Source: Aggregatilineales bacterium (GTDB lineage: Bacteria; Chloroflexota; Anaerolineae; Aggregatilineales; Phototrophicaceae). Taken from it: 64,000 nucleotides of DNA. Position numbers and translations under genes: made by a program. The notes below the pieces were generated by a model that was not told the origin of the DNA, did not search any database, and saw only the letters and a program-made list of their open reading frames with translations. Shown in pieces: positions 26,278-34,491 of this stretch. Within the stretch, counting starts at the first letter, position 1. Each line of letters begins with the position of its first letter. The stretch spans positions 186,001-250,000 of the forward strand of contig JAUQWZ010000006.1 of assembly GCA_030834905.1 (NCBI GenBank), given 5' to 3'.

Positions 26278-27261
26278 CTAACAGTTTATCGCCGCGTTAC
26301 GAACTTCCCATTCCTGCCTGAACGCGACCAAGCCTTCGGCAGCGTTGAAGGATTTCCGCCCAAGCGCCTGTGCCGTTCTTTCGGTGCTGGAACGCAGGCG
26401 AAATGGCACGCCGATACCGGCATCCGTGTACTCGCGCGCCACCAGCGGGTCGGTTGGCACTGCCGCGATCAGGCTGCGATCCAGATCGAACACCTCAGCC
26501 GTCTTGCGGGCAAGCTCGATGCGGCTGGTGAATTCCGATCCGAAGCAGTGAAAAATGCCGCTGCCGTCATGTCGCGCCAGACGCAGCAGCATGTCCGCGC
26601 CATCAGACGCCAGCGTGGGGTGCGCCACGTCGTTGATAGACTCAGCCACCCAGACCGCCGCGACTCGTCCGCTGCTCAGGCGTTCAACCACGTAATTTGG
26701 CAGATCGCCAAAGCCAACCCCCTGCTGCCAGCGCGTCAGGCTTGGAATAGCATAATTTAGTCCGTAAACGCCCGCCAGCCGCCCGACGGCGAAGTTCAGC
26801 CCGTCCATCGCGCTCAGTTCACGTTCGGACGCCATTTTCATCACGCCGTAGAAATTGACCGGAAACGGCGGTGAGTCTTCGTCCAGAAGTTCCGGCGCTC
26901 GCCCGTCAAACACCCAGTCGGTCGAGACGAAGATCATCCGAACGCCGTTTTCGCGGCAGGCATGGGCGAGGGTGCGGGTGCTGCCTACCATGATCTCCCA
27001 CGCCAGCGAACGCTGCGCCGCCATCATGGTTTGATCAAGCAGCGCGGCGCTGTGGATGACGACATCCGGCTTAAAATTCTTTATCGAAGCACGAATGGCA
27101 TCTTCGTCGCGCATATCAAGTGGATCGAGCGTGTAGCCAATACTGCCTTCCGGCGGCGCTCCAAACAGCGAAGCAATCACCTCGTGACCGTCACGCTCCT
27201 GCGCCAACCGGATGATGTTGCTGCCGACCAGCCCGGTGCCACCTGTCACGTACAAACGCAT
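26278..27261 (-). CDS. RmlD-like NAD-dependent sugar reductase (SDR extended)
   Basis: 327 residues from ATG 27261, chosen because the glycine motif VTGGTGLVGSNIIRL follows at once and GGAACCGGA precedes it. RmlD-type features: PDVVIHSAALLDQ, VRMIFVSTDWVFDG (Ser/Thr of the active site), NFYGVMKMASERE (Tyr and Lys) and a C-terminal FNAAEGLVAFRQEW. May reduce a dTDP-4-keto sugar or another nucleotide-sugar, or be a general sugar reductase; the RmlC-like protein at 6062 is far away. Leads the minus-strand group into the VOC and dehydrogenase genes (74-base gap), so it could belong to that operon. Confidence 0.75.
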   Translation of the reverse strand: MRLYVTGGTGLVGSNIIRLAQERDGHEVIASLFGAPPEGSIGYTLDPLDMRDEDAIRASIKNFKPDVVIHSAALLDQTMMAAQRSLAWEIMVGSTRTLAHACRENGVRMIFVSTDWVFDGRAPELLDEDSPPFPVNFYGVMKMASERELSAMDGLNFAVGRLAGVYGLNYAIPSLTRWQQGVGFGDLPNYVVERLSSGRVAAVWVAESINDVAHPTLASDGADMLLRLARHDGSGIFHCFGSEFTSRIELARKTAEVFDLDRSLIAAVPTDPLVAREYTDAGIGVPFRLRSSTERTAQALGRKSFNAAEGLVAFRQEWEVRNAAINC

Positions 27262-27338
27262 TCCGGTTCCAATCAGGTATAGTAGTCTCAAAAGATATTA
27301 TTGCCTGCAATTATAACTCTACTCAGGAGCCAAGCCAC

Positions 27339-28256
27339 ATGATTCTGGGCGGCATCATCCCGATAGTGATCACGCCATTCCACGCCGACGGCAGCGTTGA
27401 TGAAGCCAGCCTGCGGCGGGTCGTGCGTTTCGAGCTTAACGGTCAGCCACAGGGCATCGGCGTGGGCGGTTTCGCCAGCGAGGCATATAAGCTGACCGAA
27501 AGCGAGCGCCTGCGCTGCGCCGTTATCGCCGCCGAGATGATCGGCGGGCGGCTGCCGCTGATCATTGGCTTGGCGGCGGGCAGCACCGAAGCCGCCATCC
27601 AGCAGGCGCGGCTGTACGAACCGCTGCGCCCTGCCGCGCTGATGACGCTGCCGCCCAACACCTTTGCCTATGACGAACCGGCGCTGGTGGAGTTCTACGT
27701 TCAGCTTGCCGAAGCGGTGGACGTGCCCATCATGGTGCAGCAGGCACCGCAGATACCCGCTTACGCCGGAACGCTGCTGCCGGCGGCGGCGCTGGCAGAG
27801 ATTGCCCGCCGCGCGCCAAATGTCCAGTATTTCAAAGTGGAAGGAGCTGGTTCCGCCGAGCGCGTGCAGGCGCTGCGCGCCCTCATTGGCGACCGCGCCG
27901 GGCTGTTTGGCGGCGGCGGCGGCATCAGCTTTTACGACGAGCTGCGGGTGGGGGTCACCGGGCTGCTGCCTGGAGTCGGCTTCAACGAGTATTTCGTCCG
28001 CGTCTGGTCGGCGTGGAGCGCGGGCGATCAGCCGGGCGCGGCGGCGCTGCTGCGCCAGGTGCAGCCGCTGGTCGGTGCCATCAGCGGCTATGGGCACGAG
28101 TTCTCGCTGCACGCGCGCAAGCGCCTGTTCCGGCGGGCAGGCATTATCGAACATGAAATGGTGCGCCGCCCGACCATCGTACCGGATGAGGCGGCGCTGG
28201 CTGCCGTGAGTGAACTGGCGGCAGCGCTGGAACTAAGGCTGTGGTCATTCACCTGA
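27339..28256 (+). CDS. Dihydrodipicolinate synthase (DapA/NanA) family lyase or dehydratase
   Basis: 305 residues, class I aldolase barrel. LGGIIPIVITPFHADGSVDE, GGFASEAYKLTESERLR, and YFKVEGAG with the Schiff-base lysine identify the superfamily. The tyrosine of true DapA (in YNVPSRT) is replaced: the equivalent stretch reads MVQQAPQIPAY, so this is not a lysine-pathway enzyme. Neighbours are an FAH-family enzyme and ketoglutarate-semialdehyde dehydrogenase, which suggests a 2-keto-3-deoxy sugar-acid aldolase or dehydratase of the L-2-keto-3-deoxyarabonate type. ATG 27339 follows AGGAG at good distance. Confidence 0.75.
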   Translation: MILGGIIPIVITPFHADGSVDEASLRRVVRFELNGQPQGIGVGGFASEAYKLTESERLRCAVIAAEMIGGRLPLIIGLAAGSTEAAIQQARLYEPLRPAALMTLPPNTFAYDEPALVEFYVQLAEAVDVPIMVQQAPQIPAYAGTLLPAAALAEIARRAPNVQYFKVEGAGSAERVQALRALIGDRAGLFGGGGGISFYDELRVGVTGLLPGVGFNEYFVRVWSAWSAGDQPGAAALLRQVQPLVGAISGYGHEFSLHARKRLFRRAGIIEHEMVRRPTIVPDEAALAAVSELAAALELRLWSFT

Positions 28257-28278
28257 ACCTTCGGCTAAGCTGTCGGCG

Positions 28279-29166
28279 TCAGACTAATTTCACGGTATTG
28301 GTCAGCGTGCCAATACCGTCAATCGTAATGTAGACGATATCGCCCGGCTGGAGCGTGAAATCGGCTGGCGGAATGACTCCCGTTCCGGTCAGCAGCACCA
28401 CGCCGTTGGGGAAGGAATTGCACGCGCCGAGACAACTGATCAACTCGGTCGTCGTCCGCCGAATGCGATTGGTGTGCGTCTCACCCTCAAAGGCAACCAG
28501 CCGGTCGCGCATCACCCGCAAGCGGATGGTCGTATCGAGCCAATCGCGCGAGGCGGACAGCAGAATGCCGGGACCCAGCGCGCACGACGCCTTATATATC
28601 TTCGCCTGGGGAAGATACAGCGGGTTTTCGCCTTCAATATCACGGCTGCTCATATCATTGCCGATAGTAAAGCCGACCACTTCCAGCGCCGGGTTCAGCA
28701 CAATGCCCAGTTCCGGTTCCGGCACCGACCATTTCGAGTCATGACGGATCCCCACCTCACCCAAATGCCCGATCACATCACGCCCATGCGCTTTAAAGAA
28801 TACTTCGGGACGCGGCGCCGTGTAGACCTGCGTGTAGAAATCGCCGCCGCCAGGCGATTCTTCCTTGCGCGCATCCAGGCTGCGCTCGTAGGTAACGCCT
28901 GCCCCCCACACATCCTGTTCATCAACCGGCGCGAGGCGGTGCGGGCGCTCGAAATCGAGCGATCCCGCGAACAACGACTCGTTGAACTGAGGACTCATTT
29001 CCTGTGGGATGCGTTCCACAGCCGAGATCGCCAGCTCAACGTGACCGATGCTGACGCGCAGCCACGAGCTTAAGAGCGCGAATCCCGGCAGGCGGTAGAC
29101 AGCGTCGTCAACCTGTACGCCAAGCAGCGCGCCGTGATCGGGATCATAATACCGGGTGAGAATCAT
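28279..29166 (-). CDS. Fumarylacetoacetate-hydrolase-family protein, probable 2-keto-3-deoxy sugar-acid dehydratase
   Basis: 295 residues. The FAH fold is shown by EPELGIVLNP, GNDMSSRDIEGENPLY (metal residues), LGPGILLS and GVVLLTGTGVIPP. Position next to a DHDPS-family enzyme and a 2-oxoglutarate-semialdehyde dehydrogenase suggests the xylonate or arabinonate type (2-dehydro-3-deoxy-D-pentonate dehydratase). Start ATG 29166 has GGAG 8 bases upstream; a TTG immediately before it is also possible. Other FAH relatives such as acylpyruvate hydrolases cannot be excluded. Divergent from the semialdehyde dehydrogenase. Confidence 0.75.
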   Translation of the reverse strand: MILTRYYDPDHGALLGVQVDDAVYRLPGFALLSSWLRVSIGHVELAISAVERIPQEMSPQFNESLFAGSLDFERPHRLAPVDEQDVWGAGVTYERSLDARKEESPGGGDFYTQVYTAPRPEVFFKAHGRDVIGHLGEVGIRHDSKWSVPEPELGIVLNPALEVVGFTIGNDMSSRDIEGENPLYLPQAKIYKASCALGPGILLSASRDWLDTTIRLRVMRDRLVAFEGETHTNRIRRTTTELISCLGACNSFPNGVVLLTGTGVIPPADFTLQPGDIVYITIDGIGTLTNTVKLV

Positions 29167-29351
29167 CAAAGTGACTCCTTATTTGAGTGCCACAAATGCA
29201 GCGCGGCTCCCGCGAACAGCCGCGCCGCGTACTACGTAATTAGTTTCAAACACACTGTCACGGCTGCAATGCCCATCACAACCCCTGTTCTACAGCATCA
29301 ACGTTATAATACGCCAAGATCCTGCAAATATTCCGCAAAGGAGTCCGAGCC

Positions 29352-30944
29352 ATGCGTCTGACGGGCAGCAATTTCATCGCCGGTACAGCGAGTTCTGAAA
29401 GCGCCCAGGGTTTCACCAGCGTCAACCCGCAGACCCGGCGCTCCGGCGATGTCCAGTTTCACAACGCCACCGCCGCCGAAATTGACCGGGCGGCGCGCGC
29501 CGCTTCTGAGGCTTTTCAGATCATGCGCGGCGCTGCGCCCGAAAAGCTGGCGGCGCTGCTCGATACTGCCGCTGCCGAAATCGAAGCGCTCGGCGACGAA
29601 CTGCTGCACACAGCCGATATGGAAACTGCCCTCGGCATCCCCCGCCTGACCGGCGAGCGTGGGCGCACGACCGGACAGCTTCGCGCCTTTGCCAGCCTGC
29701 TGCGGGAAGGCTCATACGTGGAAGCCATCATTGACACCGCGCTGCCCGACCGCCAGCCAGCCCCCCGGCAGGATATCCGCCGGATGTTATTCCCATTGGG
29801 TCCGGTGGCAGTCTTCAGCGCCAGCAACTTTCCATTTGCGTTCTCGGTCGCGGGCGGCGACACCGCTTCAGCCTGGGCGGCGGGCTGCCCGGTGATCGTC
29901 AAGGCGCATCCGGGGCATCCGGCGACTTCCGAACTCGTCGCCCGCGCCCTCAACCGGGCGGTTGAGGCGGCGAGCGTTCCTCCCGGCTTCTTTTCGCTCG
30001 TCCACGGCAGCACCGTCGAAGTCGGTCAAACCCTCGTTCAGCACCCATTGATCGAAGCGGTCGGCTTCACTGGCTCGCTCGGCGGTGGGCGGGCGCTCTA
30101 CAATACTGCGGCGGCGCGTCCCAAGCCGATTCCGGTGTACGCCGAAATGGGCAGCACCAACCCGCTGGTCATCCTGCCGGGCGCGGCGCGTGTCCGCGGC
30201 GAGTCAATTGCCGAAGATCTCGCCGCTTCGGCAACCCTCGGAACGGGGCAGTTTTGCACCAAGCCGGGACTCGTGTTCCTCATCAACGACGCCGACACGC
30301 CATCATTGATCGAACGCCTGACCGGTGAAATGGCGCTACGCCAATCGGGCGTGCTGCTCAATGAGCACATCGAGCAGGGGGTCATCCGCGCTGTCACGGC
30401 GACGCTCGAACGCGGCAGCGTGTCGGCGCTGACCGGCGGCACCATACCCAGCCATTCTCATTACAGCTACGCCAATACACTGCTGCAAACAACCGGCGAG
30501 GCTTTCATCCAGGACGAGGCGCTCCAGCAGGAGCATTTTGGTCCGGTGACAATGCTCGTCCTGTGCCAGTCGCCGGATGAGCTGACCGACGCCGTTCGAG
30601 CGCTTCACGGCACGCTGACCGCGACCATCCACGCCGAAGAGTCCGATCTGCCTCAGGCGGAAGCGTTGTTTTCGCTGCTGCGCGAAAAAGCCGGGCGGCT
30701 GATCTGGAACGGCTATCCTACCGGCGTTGAAGTCGTCTACAGTATGCAGCATGGCGGACCCTATCCAGCGACGACTGCGCCCGGAACCACATCGGTGGGA
30801 ATGACCGCCATCAAACGCTTTTTGCGCCCGGTTGCCTTCCAGAACATGCCCGACGCGCTGCTGCCAGAAGCGCTCAAAAACGCCAACCCGCGCGGCATCT
30901 GGCGCATCGTCAACGGCGCGCATACGCAGGCGGCAGTCAGCTAG
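29352..30944 (+). CDS. 2,5-dioxovalerate (2-ketoglutarate semialdehyde) dehydrogenase
   Basis: 530 residues, aldehyde dehydrogenase superfamily, oxidising 2-ketoglutarate semialdehyde to 2-oxoglutarate. N-terminus MRLTGSNFIAGTASSESAQG, active-site region LGTGQFCTKPGL with catalytic Cys302, and VYAEMGSTNPLVILPGA are characteristic of the bacterial KGSADH group (about 520 residues, longer than usual ALDHs). ATG 29352 follows AGGAG. Together with the FAH and DHDPS-family proteins it completes an oxidative pentose or hexarate route that enters the TCA cycle. Its stop overlaps that of the convergent kinase gene by three to four bases. Confidence 0.85.
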   Translation: MRLTGSNFIAGTASSESAQGFTSVNPQTRRSGDVQFHNATAAEIDRAARAASEAFQIMRGAAPEKLAALLDTAAAEIEALGDELLHTADMETALGIPRLTGERGRTTGQLRAFASLLREGSYVEAIIDTALPDRQPAPRQDIRRMLFPLGPVAVFSASNFPFAFSVAGGDTASAWAAGCPVIVKAHPGHPATSELVARALNRAVEAASVPPGFFSLVHGSTVEVGQTLVQHPLIEAVGFTGSLGGGRALYNTAAARPKPIPVYAEMGSTNPLVILPGAARVRGESIAEDLAASATLGTGQFCTKPGLVFLINDADTPSLIERLTGEMALRQSGVLLNEHIEQGVIRAVTATLERGSVSALTGGTIPSHSHYSYANTLLQTTGEAFIQDEALQQEHFGPVTMLVLCQSPDELTDAVRALHGTLTATIHAEESDLPQAEALFSLLREKAGRLIWNGYPTGVEVVYSMQHGGPYPATTAPGTTSVGMTAIKRFLRPVAFQNMPDALLPEALKNANPRGIWRIVNGAHTQAAVS

Positions 30945-33262
30945 TACGAATCCTGCACAACCGGCAGTTCAAAACCGAAGGTGCTGCCGCCGCCCTGCCC
31001 GCTTTGGTAAAACACCTTACCAAAGTGCCGGTCAACGATGTTCTTGACCAGGTGCAGTCCTAGCCCCGTCCCTTCGATGTCTTTGGTTTCGGGCATATCG
31101 GCGCGGAAGAACGGCTGGAACAGCTTCTCCTGCTGTTCGAGGGGGATGCCGAATCCGGTATCTTCAATTGAGACGGTGGCGCGGGTGCGCTGCTGAACCA
31201 GACTCACCAGTATTCGCCCGCCCGGCGGCGTATATTTGATGGCGTTCACAATCAGATTAGTCAGGGCTTCGCCAAGCTGCACCGCGTCCCCGTTCACCTT
31301 CAGCGGCTGTTCCGGCACCGCTACCTCATACTTCAGCCGCTTCTGCCGCGCCTGATCGGTATGCGCGGCGTAGACTTCTTCGACGATCCTGCTCAGATCG
31401 AGGATCTGCATGGTTTCGGCGTTCTGCTCAATGCGTTCGGGGGACAGCACATTGTTGGTAATCCTCAGCATCTGCGATGCCGCCCGCTTGATTGACTCAA
31501 GAAACTGGCGGTGCTGGTCGTCCAGTACGTCGCTCAGGTCGTCCTGAAGCAGTTCGGCATAGGAATTGACCAGATGAATCGGGTTGCGCAGGTCATGCGC
31601 CGCGATCCGGATCATGTCCGTCTTGAGCAGTTCTAGATAGCGCACCTTGCCGTACAGCGTCTGGAGTTCGGTGAGATGCTGCCGCGCCTGTTGGTACAGA
31701 CGCGCGTTATCCAGCGCCACCGAAATGCGCGCCGTCACCAGTTTGATTAGTTCGAAAACATCCTGCGTGAAGCGGTCTGATTCAGGCGTCTCCAGATTCA
31801 GCACCCCGATCAGCAGGTCGCGTGAAACCAGCGGGATGGTGATCTGCGCATGAGTATCGGGTATCGCCGAAAGATAGTCCGGGTCTTTGCTGACATCGGA
31901 AATCAGCACCGGCTTGCACTCACGAATGACGCGGGCGACGATGCCGCTGGCGCGCGGCGGATAGGTATCGGTCAGCAGTTCCCGGTATTTGCCGCGCGTG
32001 TTGACCAACCGCACCTCGCCATCTTCCACCAGCGCGATACCACCGCTTTCGGCGCGGCTCAGATCCATCGCCGCGTCGATGGCGATGTTGAGCACGTACT
32101 CCACGTCGAGCTTGTTCATCAGCGCATCGTCCACCCGGCGCAGGGTTGCCAACTGCTGAACCCGCGTGTTGAGAACAGCCTCAACCGCCTGCTGCTGCGT
32201 CACATCGCGATACACATAGAACCGCCCTTCCAGGCGCTGGTGACGGCTGTAGATAGGCGCGGTCTGCCGTTCGTAAAAACGTCCCTGGCGCTGATGAGGC
32301 AGCGCATCATCCATCTGCCGTAGTTCGGGATGCGCCTCGTAAAGAGCCTCGACCGGCTCGCCGATGTACTGGCGCGCGCTGCCACCCAACAGCGTCGCCA
32401 TCGCCGGATTGAGATCGACCACGCGATCATAGGCGTCAAGCACCAGAACGCCGTCATTCATATTTTCGATGATGGTGTAGCGAGCTACCGGCACCAGATC
32501 GAGCAGGCGAAGCCGCAGCAGCCCGAAGGCGATGATGATGCCGGTGACGGCGAAGGCAAACGGGGTTGGATCAAAGCCTTCCAGCTTGATGAGGTTGGCA
32601 AGAAACAGGATATTGGCAAACAGCGGAATGAGCACCGCCAACACCATCAGCAGCGATTGGGCGCGGTAGAGGCTGCGCGTGTTCCACGCATGGCGCAGCA
32701 ATACCCACATCCCGCCGAAGATCAGCAGGTAAACATATGCCGCCACGACACCGTACAGCGCCCCACGAGTCGTGTCAAACATCGGCGCGGGCTGCTCGTA
32801 GGCGATGCGGAACGAACTCCAGTACAGCCCGTGATATTCGGTTGTCCAGACCAGCAGTAACGACAGGACGGGATGGATGCTCAGTAACGCCAGCAGTCCG
32901 CGCGAGGGTCGGACGATGCGACCGGTGTAAGTCAGCGTAAAGATGAGCCAGACAGGTGGAGTGAGCAGCAGACCGAAGTACTTAAACTTCGCCCAGAAAA
33001 GCGCCGGAGCCAGTTCGGTCTGCGCGTTTTCCAGCGATGCGCCCAGCGCCCAGAAACTGAGCGACAGAGACAGCGCCACCAGTGCGTCCGCGCCTCGCGT
33101 ATGTCTCCGCCGCCAGCCGATGAACGCGATACCCAGCAGCGCCAACGCTGCTGCAAACTGGATGGCGACATACGGGAAGCGGGCGTCCAAGCGTCCCCCT
33201 GTGATAAGCAGTAAGTTTGTCTCCAGTATAACGAATAATTGTCGAAAACTAAATTTAGACAT
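30941..33262 (-). CDS. Membrane sensor histidine kinase with 7TM, PAS and GAF domains
   Basis: 773 residues. Six or seven hydrophobic segments (about 30-255) match the histidine-kinase N-terminal 7TM module, followed by a PAS domain (ENMNDGVLVLDAYDRVVDLN), a GAF domain (about 375-530), the HisKA dimerisation helix with the phosphoacceptor His556 (RIAAHDLRNPIHLV) and a HATPase domain (NLIVNAIKYTPPGGR, DTGFGIP, GTGLGLHLVKNIV). No response regulator gene is adjacent. The start is uncertain: ATG 33262 has no Shine-Dalgarno, while TTG 33190 has AGGGGGA directly upstream and would remove 24 residues without harming the membrane module. Confidence 0.88.
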   Translation of the reverse strand: MSKFSFRQLFVILETNLLLITGGRLDARFPYVAIQFAAALALLGIAFIGWRRRHTRGADALVALSLSLSFWALGASLENAQTELAPALFWAKFKYFGLLLTPPVWLIFTLTYTGRIVRPSRGLLALLSIHPVLSLLLVWTTEYHGLYWSSFRIAYEQPAPMFDTTRGALYGVVAAYVYLLIFGGMWVLLRHAWNTRSLYRAQSLLMVLAVLIPLFANILFLANLIKLEGFDPTPFAFAVTGIIIAFGLLRLRLLDLVPVARYTIIENMNDGVLVLDAYDRVVDLNPAMATLLGGSARQYIGEPVEALYEAHPELRQMDDALPHQRQGRFYERQTAPIYSRHQRLEGRFYVYRDVTQQQAVEAVLNTRVQQLATLRRVDDALMNKLDVEYVLNIAIDAAMDLSRAESGGIALVEDGEVRLVNTRGKYRELLTDTYPPRASGIVARVIRECKPVLISDVSKDPDYLSAIPDTHAQITIPLVSRDLLIGVLNLETPESDRFTQDVFELIKLVTARISVALDNARLYQQARQHLTELQTLYGKVRYLELLKTDMIRIAAHDLRNPIHLVNSYAELLQDDLSDVLDDQHRQFLESIKRAASQMLRITNNVLSPERIEQNAETMQILDLSRIVEEVYAAHTDQARQKRLKYEVAVPEQPLKVNGDAVQLGEALTNLIVNAIKYTPPGGRILVSLVQQRTRATVSIEDTGFGIPLEQQEKLFQPFFRADMPETKDIEGTGLGLHLVKNIVDRHFGKVFYQSGQGGGSTFGFELPVVQDSY

Positions 33263-33294
33263 AGAGATGTGGAGCAGAAATTAGTATTGACAGA

Positions 33295-34212
33295 TTAGGG
33301 CATCGGCGCGGCTTCAGCTTCCGCCTTCGGCGGCGCTGGCATGGGGCGTGAAAGCGACAGCAGCACGCCGAGGGTGATCAGCAGGCTGCCAACCCACAGA
33401 TTAGCCGTCATTTCCTGTCCCAGCAGCGCCACGCCCAACAGCGTGCCAACCAGCGGTTGGGCGAAGAAAAAGAGCGACGCCACCGAGGCATCGACCAGCG
33501 CAAAGGCGCGGTTCCACAGGAACATGGCAACGGCGGTGGAGATCACGCCCAGGTACAGAATGCCGAGTATAATTTCAACGTCAATGCTGCCCACCGGGCG
33601 GGAGTTCAGCTCAAGCACGGCGGCGGGGATGGTCAGCGCCAGTCCGCCAATCGGCGCCAGAAACGAGAACATCAGCGTATCGACGCGGCTGCTGGCGCGG
33701 CGCACCAGCACCGAATACAAGCCCCAGGTCAATGCCGCCAGCGCCAGCGCCAGATTTCCAACGAAATAGTCCGATCCGAAATCGATCTGCGCCAGATCGA
33801 CGATGACGATCACGCCTGCGGTCGCCAGCAGCACCGCGGCAATGCGCCGCGCCGTAAGCTGTTCGCGCAGCACCAGTGACGCGAACAGCAGGATAAATGC
33901 TGGCGAGGCGCTGGTGATCAGCGCGCCGTTGACGGCGGTGGAGAAATCGGTGCCGACGAACTGCGCCCCCAGGCTGATGCCAAAGCCGATGAAGCCGATG
34001 CTGAGGATGCTGGTCAGTGACCGCCGATCCGGCAGGGCTGCCCCACTCCGCCGCGCTGCAATCCCCAGAATAACCACCGCGATCAGCAGCCGAATCGTGA
34101 GCAGCGTGAACGGCGGGATAGTCCGCAGCACGACATCGGACACCACATACATCCCCCCCCAGATAGCAGCCGCGCTGATGCCATAAACTGCGCCACGAAA
34201 AAGCGGTGACAT
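33295..34212 (-). CDS. EamA / DMT family metabolite exporter
   Basis: 305 residues with ten hydrophobic segments and the EamA duplicated layout. Start ATG 34212 is supported by GGAG about 10 bases upstream; an upstream in-frame ATG is unsupported. Recognisable stretches: GISAAAIWGGMYVVSDVVLR in the first half and ALALAALTWGLYSVLVRRAS in the second, plus the charged C-terminus rich in Pro/Glu/Ala. Drug/metabolite transporters usually export amino acids or other small molecules; no substrate can be read from the sequence. It precedes the divergent liv operon. Confidence 0.8.
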   Translation of the reverse strand: MSPLFRGAVYGISAAAIWGGMYVVSDVVLRTIPPFTLLTIRLLIAVVILGIAARRSGAALPDRRSLTSILSIGFIGFGISLGAQFVGTDFSTAVNGALITSASPAFILLFASLVLREQLTARRIAAVLLATAGVIVIVDLAQIDFGSDYFVGNLALALAALTWGLYSVLVRRASSRVDTLMFSFLAPIGGLALTIPAAVLELNSRPVGSIDVEIILGILYLGVISTAVAMFLWNRAFALVDASVASLFFFAQPLVGTLLGVALLGQEMTANLWVGSLLITLGVLLSLSRPMPAPPKAEAEAAPMP

Positions 34213-34332
34213 TATTACGAATTCTCCAATTGTGTTATATTGCACTAGCGCATTTGATGGAAATATTGTTATATTAGGATGGAATGCGCAAGCATCAGCT
34301 TTGTCTACCGAAAACCGTTATAAACATCGTAT

Positions 34333-34360
34333 TTGGCACAAGCACCAAAGCGTGTATACT
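34333..34360 (+). promoter_or_regulatory. Predicted promoter of the liv operon
   Basis: TTGGCA (34333-34338) and TATACT (34355-34360) separated by 16 bases, 132 bases upstream of the binding-protein start. Both boxes match consensus at five of six positions. Confidence 0.55.
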
Positions 34361-34491
34361 TCTTTCACACACAGCTTTGTGCTACCTGTTCAAATAAAAC
34401 CCGGAAGGAATAGTGCGCCTTAACCATAGTGTAGCGTTGGCGACGCTGTACAAAATCTTAGTTGCCATTTACTTGTTATGGAGCGAATCAC

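Noticed and set aside
27339..28256. Lysine-pathway DapA
   Set aside because: The tyrosine motif of true DapA is replaced and the neighbours belong to sugar-acid metabolism, so a dapA call would be misleading.
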